Below are positions 22,301 to 34,020 of a stretch of DNA of 64,000 bases, one piece after another (position 1 is the stretch's first letter; each line of letters opens with the position of its first letter). The position numbers and the translations under genes were made by a program. Source of the DNA: Symbiodinium kawagutii (lineage: Eukaryota; Sar; Dinophyceae; Suessiales; Symbiodiniaceae); assembly GCA_009767595.1 (NCBI GenBank), contig VSDK01003676.1, positions 309,392 to 373,391 on the forward strand. Direction: 5' to 3'. A model generated the notes under the pieces. The model searched no databases, was not told the origin of the DNA, and saw only the letters and a list, made by a program, of their open reading frames with translations.

Positions 22301-25300
22301 GGCCTTGGATGCTAAGAACCACGATTCAGAAGTTGTTTCAAGTCCCTGATCACAACAATGGGTTCATGACACTGTTGGAATTGATCGTACAGGTTGGGTG
22401 CTTTCTTCAATGGTTTATTTTCCATTGGGTTAATAGTTGAAAAAACCCACTCACGATTCAGAAGTTGTTCCAAGTATACCTATAAACATCGTTACTTTCT
22501 TCAATGGTTGGTTTACCTACTAAAGATGGTTAGTAGGTATACTGCAGTAGGCAATGTTGACTACTCCGAAAGAATTTGTTTTCCATTTAAGGGTTTGTGC
22601 CAACCAACATAGTGGTGCCCCAGTTATACAAACTATGGTTTCATGTGTAAAATGATCATTTTCTGATGGGTTCTGCTTACCCTATGGCTTGGCACCCATT
22701 TTCCAGCCGTCAAGCTAATTTGTAACACGCGAAATAGAAGTCCAGTGATTGCAACCGATTTACACGGTTTGCGAAGTCTTGAAGGTGAATGGTTTCTCAA
22801 CTATTATCAACCATTCGTTAATGATCTATACATTGACCATGAACCAATCGTTCATGGACCATCACCAACTAGCATTTGGGTGTTTCTCAAAATTGGGAAC
22901 CCCTAAAAGGGTTGGTTTGTTATTATAAATGACCAAGATTGGATGTTTTGGGGGTACCCCCATTTTGGGAAACCACCATTTAGAGCATGTGTCTCACCAC
23001 GCACTAACCATGGTGGTGTCAAACATCCAGCCATGTCCAGCCCCTTGGATGAGCAGCCCACCACCTATAGTGACTTGCAGTCAGAGCTTAACTCGCCGGC
23101 GAGTGAAGTCATGAAACAGCAGATTTCTCACCCCCAACAGTTTGTAGTTCCACCCAGTTTTCCCCGAAATCCTGTAGATTTTACCATCAACAAGTGAAAT
23201 TCGACAAGTTATGATCAGTTGATATATCGGGATGACATTTGCAGCTTCAGGGTAACCTCTGATACACTTGCCACTTGTCACTGAACCTGATAAATAGAAG
23301 ATCTCAGGTTCTATTACTGATGCTCATGATAGATATGTTTTTCAATATTTGATCAACCCCATTGATCCCTGGAAGGGTGGCAACCCCGAACAGGAATCCC
23401 CATCTACTACACCCCCGGCAACCACGACATCGGGGACAACCCCGACATTGCGACGCTGGAGCAATATACCAAGGGAGGCACGGATGATCCTGCATGGGGG
23501 CCTCTGTTCCAGCGAGTGGAACTGGAAGAGGAGCTAGGCATCCGATTCCTGCAATTCAATTCACAGGCCGGCGATGTCCAATGTTTCAAGCAATGAGTCG
23601 AATTACAGATTCTTACAGCGGTACTAGTTAATAAAGTAGTTCATGCATTGAAATGATGAAAAGTCAAAGTGCAGTCTGGAAACACATGACAGCACATATT
23701 CATCGTATTCATTACAAGTTCATAGCACATGACAATAAAGATCATTTTTCAAAGATCATGTATTTTATTCATTTTTGCATGTTGTTTTTCACTATTGTAA
23801 GGAATATTTTTCACAGATTAGATAACGACTATCTTTCACAGCTTCGAAATAAACGCCGGATTTTCACTGAGCACACCGGAGACCCAGTGACTTTGGCCGC
23901 CTCCAGAAGCCAGTCCAGTTCCCTGATGGCCCCATCGTTCATAGACAACCCAATGCAAGGAGTTGGTGGTTTGTTGGGCGACAAGCCTCAGCAGGTGTAT
24001 TGGAGCCATGCGGATGATATCTTGGAGAAGTACCGAGCGGAGCAGCTGGAGTTTCTGGAGAAAGAGATCAACAGCATCCCCTCAGATGCCAAGCGCTTGG
24101 TGTTGCTCACGCACATTCCACCCTTCATGGAATCCTTCGATGAACAGGACCGGCCCAGTGGTGGGCCTGAGGGACGCATCCACATGACAAGGGAGTAAGA
24201 ACCAGTTCATCCCCCGTGCTGTTTCTTCATGGAAGAATTCTGGTTCAACCTGAGGGATGGCCAACCAGGCTGAAACCCAAGAAATCAGGAGACATATCAC
24301 CAATCCCAGCAAGGATTTCTTGCAACATTATCGGTGTAAATGGTTTGGGCTCATGTCAACCTGTACAATGCTAGGTGATCAGTACAAGACATCAGCTGTC
24401 ATCCTGATCGCAGCTCTTACATGCATCTCCCTGCTTTTCCCGCGAGAAGCCTTTGCTAATCTTCCATTCGATGGTCAGTGAACGATTGTAGGCCACGAAC
24501 GCACGCATGATTTGGTCATCACAGGGCCTACTACCTGAAAAAACTCGAATATTTGATCTGCTCATCTTCCAAAAGTCGCAGCTGTCTGGCCTTCGCAGTA
24601 CCCACGGACCCCTGGGCCCCCACACAGATTCTGGCTCTCCAGGAAGGTTGGGCCAACTGGCGGAAGGACTTCCGCAAGGAGATCTTGGATGTGTTGGCGA
24701 AAGCCAAGTTGCCCATGCTCTTCATCTGCGGTCACTTCCACAACAACGTGGTCCAGAACGTCACCTACGCAGGCGCCAGAAAAACCCACAATGGGTTACA
24801 GCTGATCAGCCGTTGCTGATTCAGGATGGTGGATAAGAATGAGTAGTAGTGGTTAGTTCGTATGGTTCATATTGATTAGTGATGGTTATGAACTGCAAAC
24901 TATTAACCAACAATTCTGAATCCAGTATGCAGCATCGAATTGCGGCGCTTTGATCACCCCAAGCAAGTGGACGGCAACAGGAGGTGGTCGGTTCTTAGGC
25001 ATTATCCTTCCTGCTTTGCGGGGAATCAACTGTTCCTTGTCATTTTGGGATTTATCTTCCAAGGATATGGAATCCATAGACTTTCATGACACTATTGGGT
25101 GCATGTGAAATCCATTGCGCTTCGGAAAAAAATAGTTCATGATAAGCCATTATTAATTTATCAGATATCATTTAATATTTTTTCCATGAAGAGATAGATT
25201 TCTTCTTCACCAAGGCCTACTGTGCGATGGTTTTGTTTTCTCCAGCAACCACCAGGGCCCAGCCGCTATGCCACTGGGTTTCCGCCAGGTCTTCCAGTGG

Positions 25301-26621
25301 ACATCCGCGTAACGAGTTCGGCGGGCACCACCATCCAATGGGATGGCAAGGACACGTTGTCACCCCATGAAGCGCAACAGGTGGCATCCAAACCGGTCCC
25401 TTGAAGGCAGCTGGTGCCCTGCTGGTGCCTTGCTGGTGGCCCGGTGTGACCCTGAGCCCCCAGGTAGGTCACTTGATGAATGGGTCATTCCCTGGCTGCC
25501 TCCCTGGCTGCCAACAGCCATACTCGCAATGGGTTTCGGGAACAGCCAGGGTACCGCAGTTGGCCGCCAGACCATCATGGTTCATCCGAACGGTTCGTGG
25601 TTCGTTACCAACTATGACGATGTTATTGTGTGCGATGGTTAAGAATGATGGTTCATCCATAGCTGAGTGATGGTTCATTGATTAGTTATGCGGAATTACG
25701 GTCTATAATTGTTCAATGATGATGTTTAGTTACTGGCTAACTGTGATAGTGGTTTATTAGTTGATAATGAGTAATTTTACAGGTTGATGATTTGGGGGTA
25801 GTAACGGCTACCAGTACCATAGATGCCCAAAGTATGCTGCTAGGATTCATCTGAAATGTCGATGCTAAGATATGCCTGGTGAATTTGCGCTTTAGACGAA
25901 AGCAAACCCTGCTCGCAGAAGGATTCACTCCACCAAAAAATACATGAAGATACTATGATTCTCAAGGGAACATGTTCCTATCTGAGCAAGCTACAGCGAA
26001 ACTCTTTTACTGTATATGCCCATGAATCATGTCACTCCGAAGATTTCTAGTGGTTCATCATGGTGGTCAAGGGTAATGGTTGAGAGTCGCCACCCAAGGT
26101 GATTCGTGCTCCTGGCCGAACACTGTTGTTGACCCGACCAGGCTTTTGGGGGCTCAAATTGTTTGGCACACATAGCAACAAAATCAACCCTGAAAGTCCA
26201 AAAATCAAGCATTGGTATCTGGTTTATATACCCATCAAAACTGATGGATTTTCGTTTCCCGCTTTGTTTCCCAGCGGGGAATCGTTCAACTATGGTACGT
26301 GTACCGCTCAACAGACCACTCCATAATTGGTACCAGCTCAAGAACGCTGCGGATCTACTCCTGTAGTGATAACAAGCATGGATGTGGTCAGAACTATGAA
26401 CTCCTAAGTACCAGGGGTGTTATCTCCCAAGCGACTGCCTCCGTGTTGAGGTGATGGATGCCTTCCGGGAAAACGTGGGCTTCGACAAGATCACCAAGCG
26501 CTTGAGAGCCGAGCCCAGTCGAAGTGGTCTCCGAGTCTTTACCTTTGAGACCGACACAGGGAGCTTCGAGGATCAGTGGTACACCTTGGAGGACCTGACT
26601 TCAGGCTCAGCTAGGAGCTGA
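19359..26621 (+). CDS. CPPED1-like calcineurin-type metallophosphoesterase
   Basis: Eight exons: 19359-19472, 20773-20861, 21543-21655, 23394-23570, 23960-24160, 24647-24772, 25289-25380, 26451-26621 (stop TGA). They give about 360 residues with every intron phase matching; human CPPED1 has about 314. Metallophosphoesterase blocks appear in order: ADPQLG (13-15), AGDMQNW (54-55), PGNHDIG (114-117), LTHIPP (216) and CGHFHNN (260-263). FNSQ, ESFDE and a GLRV..Y(S/T)L(E/D)DL-like tail also fit CPPED1. This family is a cytosolic two-metal phosphatase; human CPPED1 acts on phosphoserine of AKT, and the substrate here is inferred only by family. Introns 2, 4 and 6 start GC. The exon 4/5 join may instead be 23566/23914, and exon 5 may end at 24147 with exon 6 at 24643. 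ATG at 19359 is chosen because an acceptor-like AG lies just upstream. Confidence 0.87.
21323..21441. mobile_element. C-family TIR element, inside CPPED1-like intron 2
   Basis: Ends TACCCTCTGGTAAACTAAC and GTTAGTTTACCAGAGGGTA form a 19-base perfect inverted repeat. Possible TA target site. Confidence 0.9.
22878..22979. mobile_element. B-family TIR element, inside CPPED1-like intron 3
   Basis: Ends GGGTGTTTCTCAAAATTGGG and TTTTGGGAAACCACCA. Inner GGAACCCC and GGGGTACCCCC mirror each other. Confidence 0.8.
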
Positions 26622-27375
26622 TGACCCAGCGGATGAGTTGACTCCGATCCAGCGAGCTGATGAAGCGGATGAGTTGACAGACTCCGATCCAGCACATGAG
26701 TCGAGACAAAGTCTGCAGTGAGCAGGAAAAAATGTGGAAAAAATGGACCATTTGCGCTGGGCGTGGCATTGGCGACGAAGTCAGCTGCGAAGCACGACAT
26801 TTTTGGATGGGTGGACTGGTTGCACGGTGAAGCAACAATAAGCAGCAATAAGGGAAATTCGAACCAACTATGCATGAACATCCCAAGGATCATTCTCAAC
26901 CATCAGTGTTGACCATCAGTATCAACCATGACACGTAACCATCAGTAACCATGAGCCACTTCCCCGCACGTCTGTGATCAACTGCATGCCGCCGAACTCA
27001 ATGAAGGGTCCTGGGAATGGATTCGCAGCTTGATTTTGCTTCGAGATGATTTTAACATCCCACCCACCTCTACAAGTACCAATGCTTAACAATGTAAAGC
27101 GATACAATCATATACAATCGCTTTTACATGTACATGGTGGCAACTGGACATCTTCCGCACGTGCTTGAAGTGTACATCTTTGTTGTGTGCCCACTCGCTT
27201 GTTTAACTACCCTAGTTGGTGTTTTCCCAATCTTTGGGATGGCTTGTTGATTTAAGAAAACTTTTCAGAGGGGCTGAAACCACCAACCACTAGTGACCAT
27301 TATTGACCACCATCAAACATCACTGTATTCAACATTTCTTAGCCAGGACTCATAACCTACCATTTGGTTCGGGTA
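26622..27375. other. 3' flank and non-coding; D-like remnant at about 27210-27290
   Basis: Just after the stop, GAGTTGACTCCGATCCAGC is repeated (26634-26655 and 26668-26695). A degraded D-like element (TAGTTGGTGTTTTCCC to AACCACCAACCACTAG) lies at 27210-27290. No further exon seen. Confidence 0.4.
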
Positions 27376-27682
27376 CTCCTGGGTGCCGCTCCTGGGGGCC
27401 GCTCCTCCTTTAAAAGGCTGCGGGGGGGATACCCTGGCCTCACAGCTCCTGGCCTCACCAGCCACCACCAACCAGTTTCACCTTAACTACAGCTGCAGTC
27501 CGGTGATGCCAAGAACAGCTGCATCTGCTGTGGCTCTGCTGCGCCAGGATGGTTTGCTTCACAGCAGTTTTCGCTGGCCACTGCGAGGTCAAGAGTGGGC
27601 AGATGCTCAGACCGGAGCTGCGGCGCCAGGGGTAGTCTGCCCTTTAAAAGGGGGAGCCAGGCCAGGAGTGGCCCCTCAGGAG
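27376..27682. mobile_element. 307-bp long inverted-repeat element
   Basis: The left arm CTCCTGGGTGCCGCTCCTGG, then GGGCCGCTCCTCCTTTAAAAGG, pairs with the right arm CCTTTAAAAGGGGGAGCC to CCCCTCAGGAG. The interior is G/C-rich and open in several frames (for example CICCGSAAPGWFASQQFSLA), so it might carry captured exon sequence. Unlike families A-E. Confidence 0.6.
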
Positions 27683-28017
27683 TGGCCTAACCAATCCAAT
27701 CTTTTCAACAAAAACAGTTTGAGATGCTTTGGATATTTTTGGATTAGATTTGGTGGTGAATCTCAAGTATTTCGCAGGCTATGTTGATTGTTTTTTGAGA
27801 CGAAACGCGAGCAGGCTTCTTTGGCTAAAGTTGCTATTTGTTTTTACAAAACGATTTCCTGATTTGGCATTTTATGATATTGTTCCATGTAATTATCATT
27901 CCGCAAAGTGCCTAACGTATCGTTAGATAGGTCGTCACCATGTGATGATTTCAAAGGTTAAACAACAATCTTTGTATAAATCATGCTATATCCAAATCCT
28001 CATTGAGGTCTCACAGC

Positions 28018-28101
28018 ATAGATGCCCAGCGGAATCAAGAAACCCGACGTTCGGGTCAAAGCCTTTTTCTGCTCATTCTGGAAATTTCCAGGCATTAACC
28101 A
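28018..28101 (+). CDS. possible internal exon
   Basis: Reads HRCPAESRNPTFGSKPFSAH then SGNFQ and closes before GCATTAACC, a possible GC donor. Moderate composition and a weak acceptor. Confidence 0.25.
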
Positions 28102-28230
28102 CAAAACCACTAGTAGCCATTATCATGCCCAAACAAACAAAATAATCTTTGCATTTGAAGATCCAGGAATGGCAAATGCTGGATCAATAACAGCTCTGAA
28201 TAACGGTGGATGGTATTTTTCGGCCGCCAG

Positions 28231-28401
28231 TTGAAGCAGAGCACCAGGCAGTGCCATCTCCCAATGTTGACACCGGGCATCCGAGGATTGGTTGAAGCAG
28301 CTCCATGGTTTGAACCGAATCTATGTGGGGAATCCCAGGAGAGTGAGCTGCGCGACACGCGCAATGCCTGGAGTCGCACTGGAAGGCGTTTGAATTGGTA
28401 G
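28231..28401 (+). CDS. possible 3' terminal exon
   Basis: Plus-strand open frame ending TAG after SELRDTRNAWSRTGRRLNW. A good acceptor (GAATCCCAG before GAGAG) lies inside, and a second frame (RVSCATRAMPGVALEGV) is also plausible. Family unknown. Confidence 0.3.
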   Translation: MKQSTRQCHLPMLTPGIRGLVEAAPWFEPNLCGESQESELRDTRNAWSRTGRRLNW

Positions 28402-28689
28402 ATTTATTGATGGTTCATATGTTCATGATGACATGGAGGGAGGGAACATTAGATCATTCATAATGATGGTTCATGATGACATCATGGTGAACAGTGCGAG
28501 CGAACAATCGCCAAAGATAGGGATCAGAAATAGATGAAATAGCATTCCTGTACACAAAGATCGAATGGTGCAAAACGGTGATATGTGTAGACCATATGCT
28601 CCAACGTATCCATGTCATGGAAGCGTGTAAGATTGCATCGCATCTGTATACATTTTCAGGGTTTTTCCATACCTCACCGGATTGGTCGA

Positions 28690-28770
28690 TGTGAAAATCT
28701 ACATGGACCCCTACGATTGGTGGTCAAAACAAGGCTTTCCAACGTAGATTCTCCCACAAACCATTTCTGG
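28690..28770. repeat. G-family dispersed repeat (copy 1)
   Basis: GTGAAAATCTACATGG at the left and CCAACGTAGATTCTCCCAC at the right are inverted. The phrase AACAAGGCTTTCCAAC is shared with 35958-36010. Confidence 0.6.
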
Positions 28771-28849
28771 AAAAATTCATATCTCAAGACATAGTACTGT
28801 GCCCCCACTTATCATCCTTGATTAACCGTTTATAGTAATATAAACTTAA

Positions 28850-28922
28850 TAAACCAACCATTTTTTGGGGGGTTCCCATGGCTTCCCCATGGCTTCGGGT
28901 TCCCCATGGCTTCAGAAACCAC
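28850..28922. mobile_element. truncated B-family element before an exon
   Basis: AAACCAACCATTTTTTGGG and CTTCAGAAACCACCATA match the right half of a B copy. A local triplication of CCATGGCTTC lies inside. The acceptor of the next exon is 15 bases downstream. Confidence 0.55.
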
Positions 28923-28937
28923 CATATCTGTCCCCAG

Positions 28938-29069
28938 CTGCGTATGTCATCCTGGATACGCTTGGCGAGGTGCTCCCATGCCATTGCTACGAGTTGCTGC
29001 TCGTGTCGGGGCCTGGGAGGGAGTCCTTCGGGCCCTTCTGGGTGGGGAAGCGGTGCCAGGATCGACCAG
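28938..29069 (+). CDS. internal exon, hypothetical protein
   Basis: Opens after CTGTCCCCAG in phase 1 and closes at CCA G before GTGTGG in phase 1, so the exon is 43 codons plus split bases. Reads AYVILDTLGEVLPCHCYELL then LVSGPGRESFGPFWVGKRCQ. Two other frames are open but have worse residue patterns. Likely soluble. Family unknown. Confidence 0.5.
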
Positions 29070-29129
29070 GTGTGGTGTAACCCTGGGATAAGGAGAAGAT
29101 AGGATAAGCAAAGCCTAAGCCAGATGGGA

Positions 29130-29345
29130 TGTTGAAGTATGATAAGTCTTGGAATAAGTCTTGGAATAAGTTTGCCGACCAGGGAGCTAAATGATGAGTC
29201 TTGGAATCAGGATACTCCCATGTGTCGATAGCCAACTGGTAGCTACATGGATGACTTTCTACCACGGAGTAGCTACCCTTACGTCTCATGGGAGTATCTA
29301 CCAGGAGTAGCTAGATAACTCTTGGAATAAGGATACTCGCATGAT
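29130..29345. repeat. inverted and tandem repeat cluster
   Basis: AGTCTTGGAATAAG is repeated in tandem at 29142-29172. Then GGATACTCCCATG (29210) and CATGGGAGTATC (29288) form an inverted repeat around GTAGCTAC words. Probably a small hairpin-forming element. Confidence 0.5.
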
Positions 29346-30469
29346 ACGTTGGGAGCCCTGTTCACCAAGTAGAAGAAATCAAATCCTGCATAGCTTTGGG
29401 ACATTCAAATGCGACAATTTTGATTTTGCCTGGTCCGAAACTTGGGTCTGCAAAGTTCTGGGCGGTGGCCATGCCAGGGACTAATTATGACTTCAGAAAC
29501 AGATAGAAATGGTTGGATGCATTTCAGACAGAGATCCACTCAAAGTAGTTGTCTCGAAGTGTATTGATTGGTCACATTGGACATCTGTGCGCATCTGTGC
29601 ATTTTGCATCTGGGCTCATCACAAGGCCCTTGAAAGCATCATTTTTGCAGTTTCACTAATCACTATTCGTAAGCAATGCCATACCAGCATGAGAAGCTTG
29701 TGAGCAGCCGATCCGGGAACGCCACGGAAACGCGTACATTCTCGGTTGTTACCGACATGTATATACTGCTAGCTGCAGTGTCATTATTTGACATATTTCT
29801 CCTACCATTTACCAATACCTTCGTGTGTGTGTATACAAATACATTCATTTATTTACATGCACGTAAAGTGTGTCTACAAATACATAATGTAGGTAGCCAA
29901 CGGTCTGTTTAACATCAATTAGTCGTGGGAGAATCCATTCTTCTATTAAAGCACCCAACCAACCAGAAAAGGTGGGTCCATTGCAGTTATAAGTTCAGCT
30001 ATGACCCCCGTAACTGGTAGCGAAGCACAGGTATTCATAAACCAACTTGCAACAGGGCCAACATTACATGCTTTCTTTGCAAATCACCAGCTACCTGTGA
30101 TGCTCTGGTGGTTTCTACTTTCCCTGAAATCTAGCTGGGAAAATCTGCGTTGGGAAGCAACAATTGGTTGTTTAAGCAAAGCTTTGCTGCTAATGAATCA
30201 GAATTACATGGTGAGCAAAATTGAGAACGACAATGAATAATCACCATTTCCAATCACAATTGATACTCACAATCACCATTAATTAACAATCATCATTAAT
30301 CACCATGAATCATTAATCATGAGAATCACCATGAATCACCAAGATTGAAGAACAACAATAACCAAGATGAATGATCGATTTAATCACCATGAACCATCAT
30401 AATCACCATGAATAACCACACACATCACAAGATTAATGATCGATTTTCCGATCCGTTGTGATCCCTGGG
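29346..30469. other. non-coding stretch
   Basis: Includes CATGAATCACCA words at 30240-30420. The ORF at 30001-30240 has no splice context and ordinary A/T composition, so I do not call it. Confidence 0.35.
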
Positions 30470-30536
30470 CTTTGTTCGCTCGAGGTTCAGCCTGTTGCTC
30501 CTGTTGAAGCAGGGATGGCTCACGCCACCACGACAG
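30470..30536 (+). CDS. possible internal exon
   Basis: Reads GLCSLEVQPVAPVEAGMAHA then TTT and closes at ACG ACA G before GCAACC (a possible GC donor). Good composition. Acceptor not certain. Confidence 0.3.
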
Positions 30537-30689
30537 GCAACCCGGGGCTGACGAGTTTTTCTTTGGGTCTTGAGTGGCGAGCGACCGGGGCAAGCAGTTC
30601 ACCAACCAATAATCGCTGGTTAATAGTTAAAAATAGGTGATTATAGTGGTTAATAATGGATGATCAATGGTTAATCAAGCTATTAATGG

Positions 30690-30971
30690 TTGACAATCGG
30701 GGATGATACCTAACAATTACAGGGGATGTATAGCAACTATATGGCTATGGGTCAAGCAGTGAACCGACCAACTTTCATGGTTCAACTAGCTGTTTTTGCT
30801 GGTTAATCATAGGGGATAACAACTAGCAATTGTAGGGGATATAACAGCTATAAATGGCTATGGGTCAATATTAACCAACCAACAATGGTGGATAATAACC
30901 AACAACAATAGGGAAAAGAATGATTAATGATAGGGGAACCAGGGGTAATAAGGGTGAACTGACCCACTGCC
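30690..30971. mobile_element. E modules followed by a full A element
   Basis: E pieces at 30690-30740 and 30776-30855 (GGGGATATAACAGCTATAA), with an A left end between them. A complete A element follows at 30856-30971 (GGCTATGGGTCAATATT to TGAACTGACCCACTGCC). Confidence 0.7.
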
Positions 30972-31660
30972 AAATGTTGGATGTGGATTTGCATGTTTAT
31001 CCAACTTGTTGGGATGTTCACATTAATTGTTTTTAGGTTTTCGTGGGAATTTTGCTTTCAATGTGCTATTTGGGGCCAACTGGACCTTGGCAGCTATGTG
31101 TAATGACAATTGTATCGCTTCGGGACTAGGCATGCATGGCTTCATTTCACTTGTGCTGTTCTTGTCAAGCATTTGTTGTCACACGTGTCTGACAAGCTCC
31201 TTACACCCAAGGTTATCTCTCTTAGTTTGTCCCCTGGGATTCAACCACCGTAAAAACAAAGCTTGATCCTTCAGCTGGTCAAAAATCCAGCCCTTACTAG
31301 ACAATGGCTTGTTACATGGCTTGGAAACCAACTTATAATCATTATTCACCATCATTATATAATCATTGTTAAAGAATGGTTGTTAGGGTTGTTAAAACCA
31401 TTGATTATATAAAACCGTCAAAACATCCATCATTCAGCAACTTATAATCAATCAATGGTTGTTTAAACATACCAACATAAAACCATTATGTAAATCTTAT
31501 CATGGTTGTTTCACCATTATCATGTTATAAAACCATGTTAGAGTGAAACAACGCTAATCAACCATTCATAAAACCAACAACCAATGGTGTGTTTAAAGAA
31601 TTGTTGTTAGGGTGAAAATCCGTGAAACACACTGTTGGAATCCCAGGGTCACAGCTGCAG
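30972..31660. other. non-coding stretch
   Basis: The region 31320-31620 is rich in AAACCATTATG and GGTTGTTTAAAC words in both orientations. No exon supported. Confidence 0.35.
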
Positions 31661-31741
31661 ACAGGAGGGCTGGTCTGCTCTGAGGGCCTTGGCCCGAATG
31701 TCCACCGGCATCTGCGTATCGATCCTTGCACTGCAGCGGAG
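31661..31741 (+). CDS. possible internal exon
   Basis: Opens after ACAGCTGCAG and closes at GCG GAG before GTGAAG; phase 0 at both ends. Reads TGGLVCSEGLGPNVHRHLRI then DPCTAAE. A hydrophobic alternative frame (STGICVSILALQRR) also exists. Confidence 0.35.
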
Positions 31742-31775
31742 GTGAAGCGAATCACGCGATGCAATGGTTGATGGG

Positions 31776-31890
31776 ATGGTTGATGGACTAATTTTTTTTA
31801 GGATAATGAGATGGTTGATTATGGTTGTAAGCCAAAACATCCAGCTAGTTCATGGTGGGATGGTTGATTCACTATTTTAGGATGGCTTAC
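31776..31890. mobile_element. degraded D-like element pair
   Basis: Two lines of GGTTGATTCACTATTTTAGG and GGTTGATGGACTAATTTTTT, with the D right end CTTACAACCACCAACCAG near 31890. Only loosely like D. Confidence 0.35.
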
Positions 31891-32049
31891 AACCACCAAC
31901 CAGTTTTGGAAATACAACCAGCTCATGCTTTTGGAGAGCTCCGTCACAACCTGCAGATATTTTGTGAAACTTTTCCCAACAGCCGAAGCGGCTTCCTGTT
32001 GCGTTTGACATTGTTGCAGATACATATGATGATTGTTGTTGTCATCATC

Positions 32050-32088
32050 CTTGGTGGCCATCATCATGGCCATCGTCATCATTATCAC

Positions 32089-32120
<32 letters not shown>

Positions 32121-32171
32121 ACATCATCAACATCATCATCAACATCATCAACATCATCATCGTCATCATCG

Positions 32172-32241
<70 letters not shown>

Positions 32242-32275
32242 GAACGTCATCATCATGAACGTCATCATCATGATT
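32050..32275. repeat. long (CAT)n microsatellite
   Basis: CAT repeats with AACATCAT and GTCATCAT interruptions. It is open in several frames, giving poly-His, poly-Ile and poly-Met ORFs on the two strands; none is treated as a gene. Confidence 0.95.
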
Positions 32276-32608
32276 GTCGGCTTCTTGTTGGCGCTACTTG
32301 TTGACATCCTTGTCATTATTGAAAGCATCAGTGCAGGAGTGGAAGTACAAAATTTTGTCTGCCAACTGAGAGTGGTGGTTCATAATGGCGAACAGTCAAC
32401 TGGTGGTCGTGTCGAGAGCGTAGAGTGGTTCTTAGTAAGCAGAACTCCATACAGCCATCATCCACAACTAAGTGGTTTGCTTTGGGACATACAAATAAGT
32501 ATAGCTGTAGTTGATTAGTGAACTCCATACCTAGTGATTCGATGAGAGTAACTCCATGCTTTTGAACAACAGAAGGCTTTGGGTTTGATTTGGTTAATGA
32601 GTGACTAG

Positions 32609-34020
32609 TCCGCCCGCCGGAGAGTTGGATCACCACCGGGTCCCCATGGACCCAGGAATCTCTTCGTCCTCCATGCGATGGGTGGATTTTTCTACGAGGC
32701 GAGAAAACAGCGAACCAATCTGGGTGCTTGTAGGGTTGCAGTGGGTAGTTCATGGTTAGTTCTGGTTAGTTGTGGGCACTGTAGTTCAAATTCATGGGCA
32801 ATAGTGTCTATATAATGAGCTGGGAGATAATATCCACCAACAATAGGTTTCGGGGATGTAGCAGCTGATGATTGGTCGCTGGGAGGTTCGTGGTTCGTCC
32901 AAGGGGATAAGAACCAAATCGGGCTATTTCTCAAAAGAGGGAACCCCCCAACCATCCTCCATTTCTAGTGATAAACCAACCATAACTTGGGGGTACCCTA
33001 CAACATGGCCTGGTCGAAGCCACCATTTGGGTAGAAGATGGTAGGCATCAAAAGTGGTCACAGGAACCACAAAGACGAGACCAGGCTTCGATCGGTGGGT
33101 CAAACTCTGCCAGTGGCCCCACTGGGGATGAAGTGGCCGGCGCTGGATCGAAGTTATAACTGGGACGGCAAACAGATGTGGGGCACTTTGGGTTGTTTGA
33201 ATTTGGTTGACCCAAACCTGCCGGTCGCATTGTGATTGGAGAATCTCCTGTTTTTGGCCTCATGACACAGGTGAAACGGTCTACTGCATCCTGCTGGTAT
33301 TCTGGGGTATACTTTTCACCAGTTGATGAATTCAACCATTCGTAGGCCATAGTTCCTGTAGCCATAGTTCATTTCCACCTGACAATCAGTCCACTGGTAT
33401 ACTCTTCACCAACTGGGTCTGTGCCAAAATAGGGTAACTGACAACCCATCAAAAATCATCATTTTATAAGGAAGCCATTAGTTTTGGGCACACCATCATG
33501 GTAGCACATACCCAACTCATCGTCAGCTCTATATGACTTCAGTGGATCAACCAGTTGACTCCCCTCCACGACCTCATGATGCTGGGTCATACCTGCGGCG
33601 ACTTGAGGAGCCCGTGGAGTTGAACATCGTTTCCTTTTCGGCCCATTTCTTGGTCACCTTGGCCTTCTCGCTTCTGGTGCGGGAGACTCTCGGGTTGTGG
33701 TGACATTTGGTGACACTGGTGATCCAGGGGCATGCGTTGTGAGTCACGAACATGTTTCAAGCAGGGAAAAGCTGGAAAGACTGGTTTTCTTCTCCCGAAG
33801 GTAATGATTTTGGACCAGAAACAGGTGCACGGTCTTTGATTTTTTTCCGGTTCGTGACCAGTGGATCGATGTTGTGATCCTGGCGCCGGGTCTGATGCTT
33901 TGGCGCCGGATGCTGGCTGATTCCCAGGATGCCAGTGATTTTCTACAGGAGATTGCTGGATTTTGCCGCAAGATTTCGCGTGCAAGGATTCCCTCACTAT
34001 GGCGGCGTTGGAAGCATTGA
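32609..34020 (+). CDS. hypothetical membrane protein, five exons modelled
   Basis: Candidate exons are 32609-32698 (GC donor), 33085-33205, 33608-33693, 33765-33783 (microexon) and 33862-34020 (may instead end at 34006). Joints are in phase 2, 0, 2 and 0, and the first three acceptors are AG followed by G. Recognisable stretches are PVAPLGMKWPALDRSYNWDG, a membrane-like segment VSFSAHFLVTLAFSLLVRE, and WIDVVILAPGLMLWRRMLAD. The last exon runs to TGA after LWRRWKH. A B element fills part of the first intron. I recognise no family; a transporter or channel is only a guess. The microexon is the weakest part. Confidence 0.45.
32921..33026. mobile_element. B-family TIR element in an intron
   Basis: GGGCTATTTCTCAAAAGAGG to GGTCGAAGCCACCATT. 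Inner mirror pair GGAACCCCCC and GGGGGTACCC. Confidence 0.75.

Noticed and set aside
23653-23913. 5' part of the 181-codon ORF around CPPED1-like exon 5
   Set aside because: A/T-rich, no family match, and lies inside the inferred intron.
31819-32518. Long ORFs rich in His, Ile or Met
   Set aside because: They are translations of the (CAT)n microsatellite in different frames.
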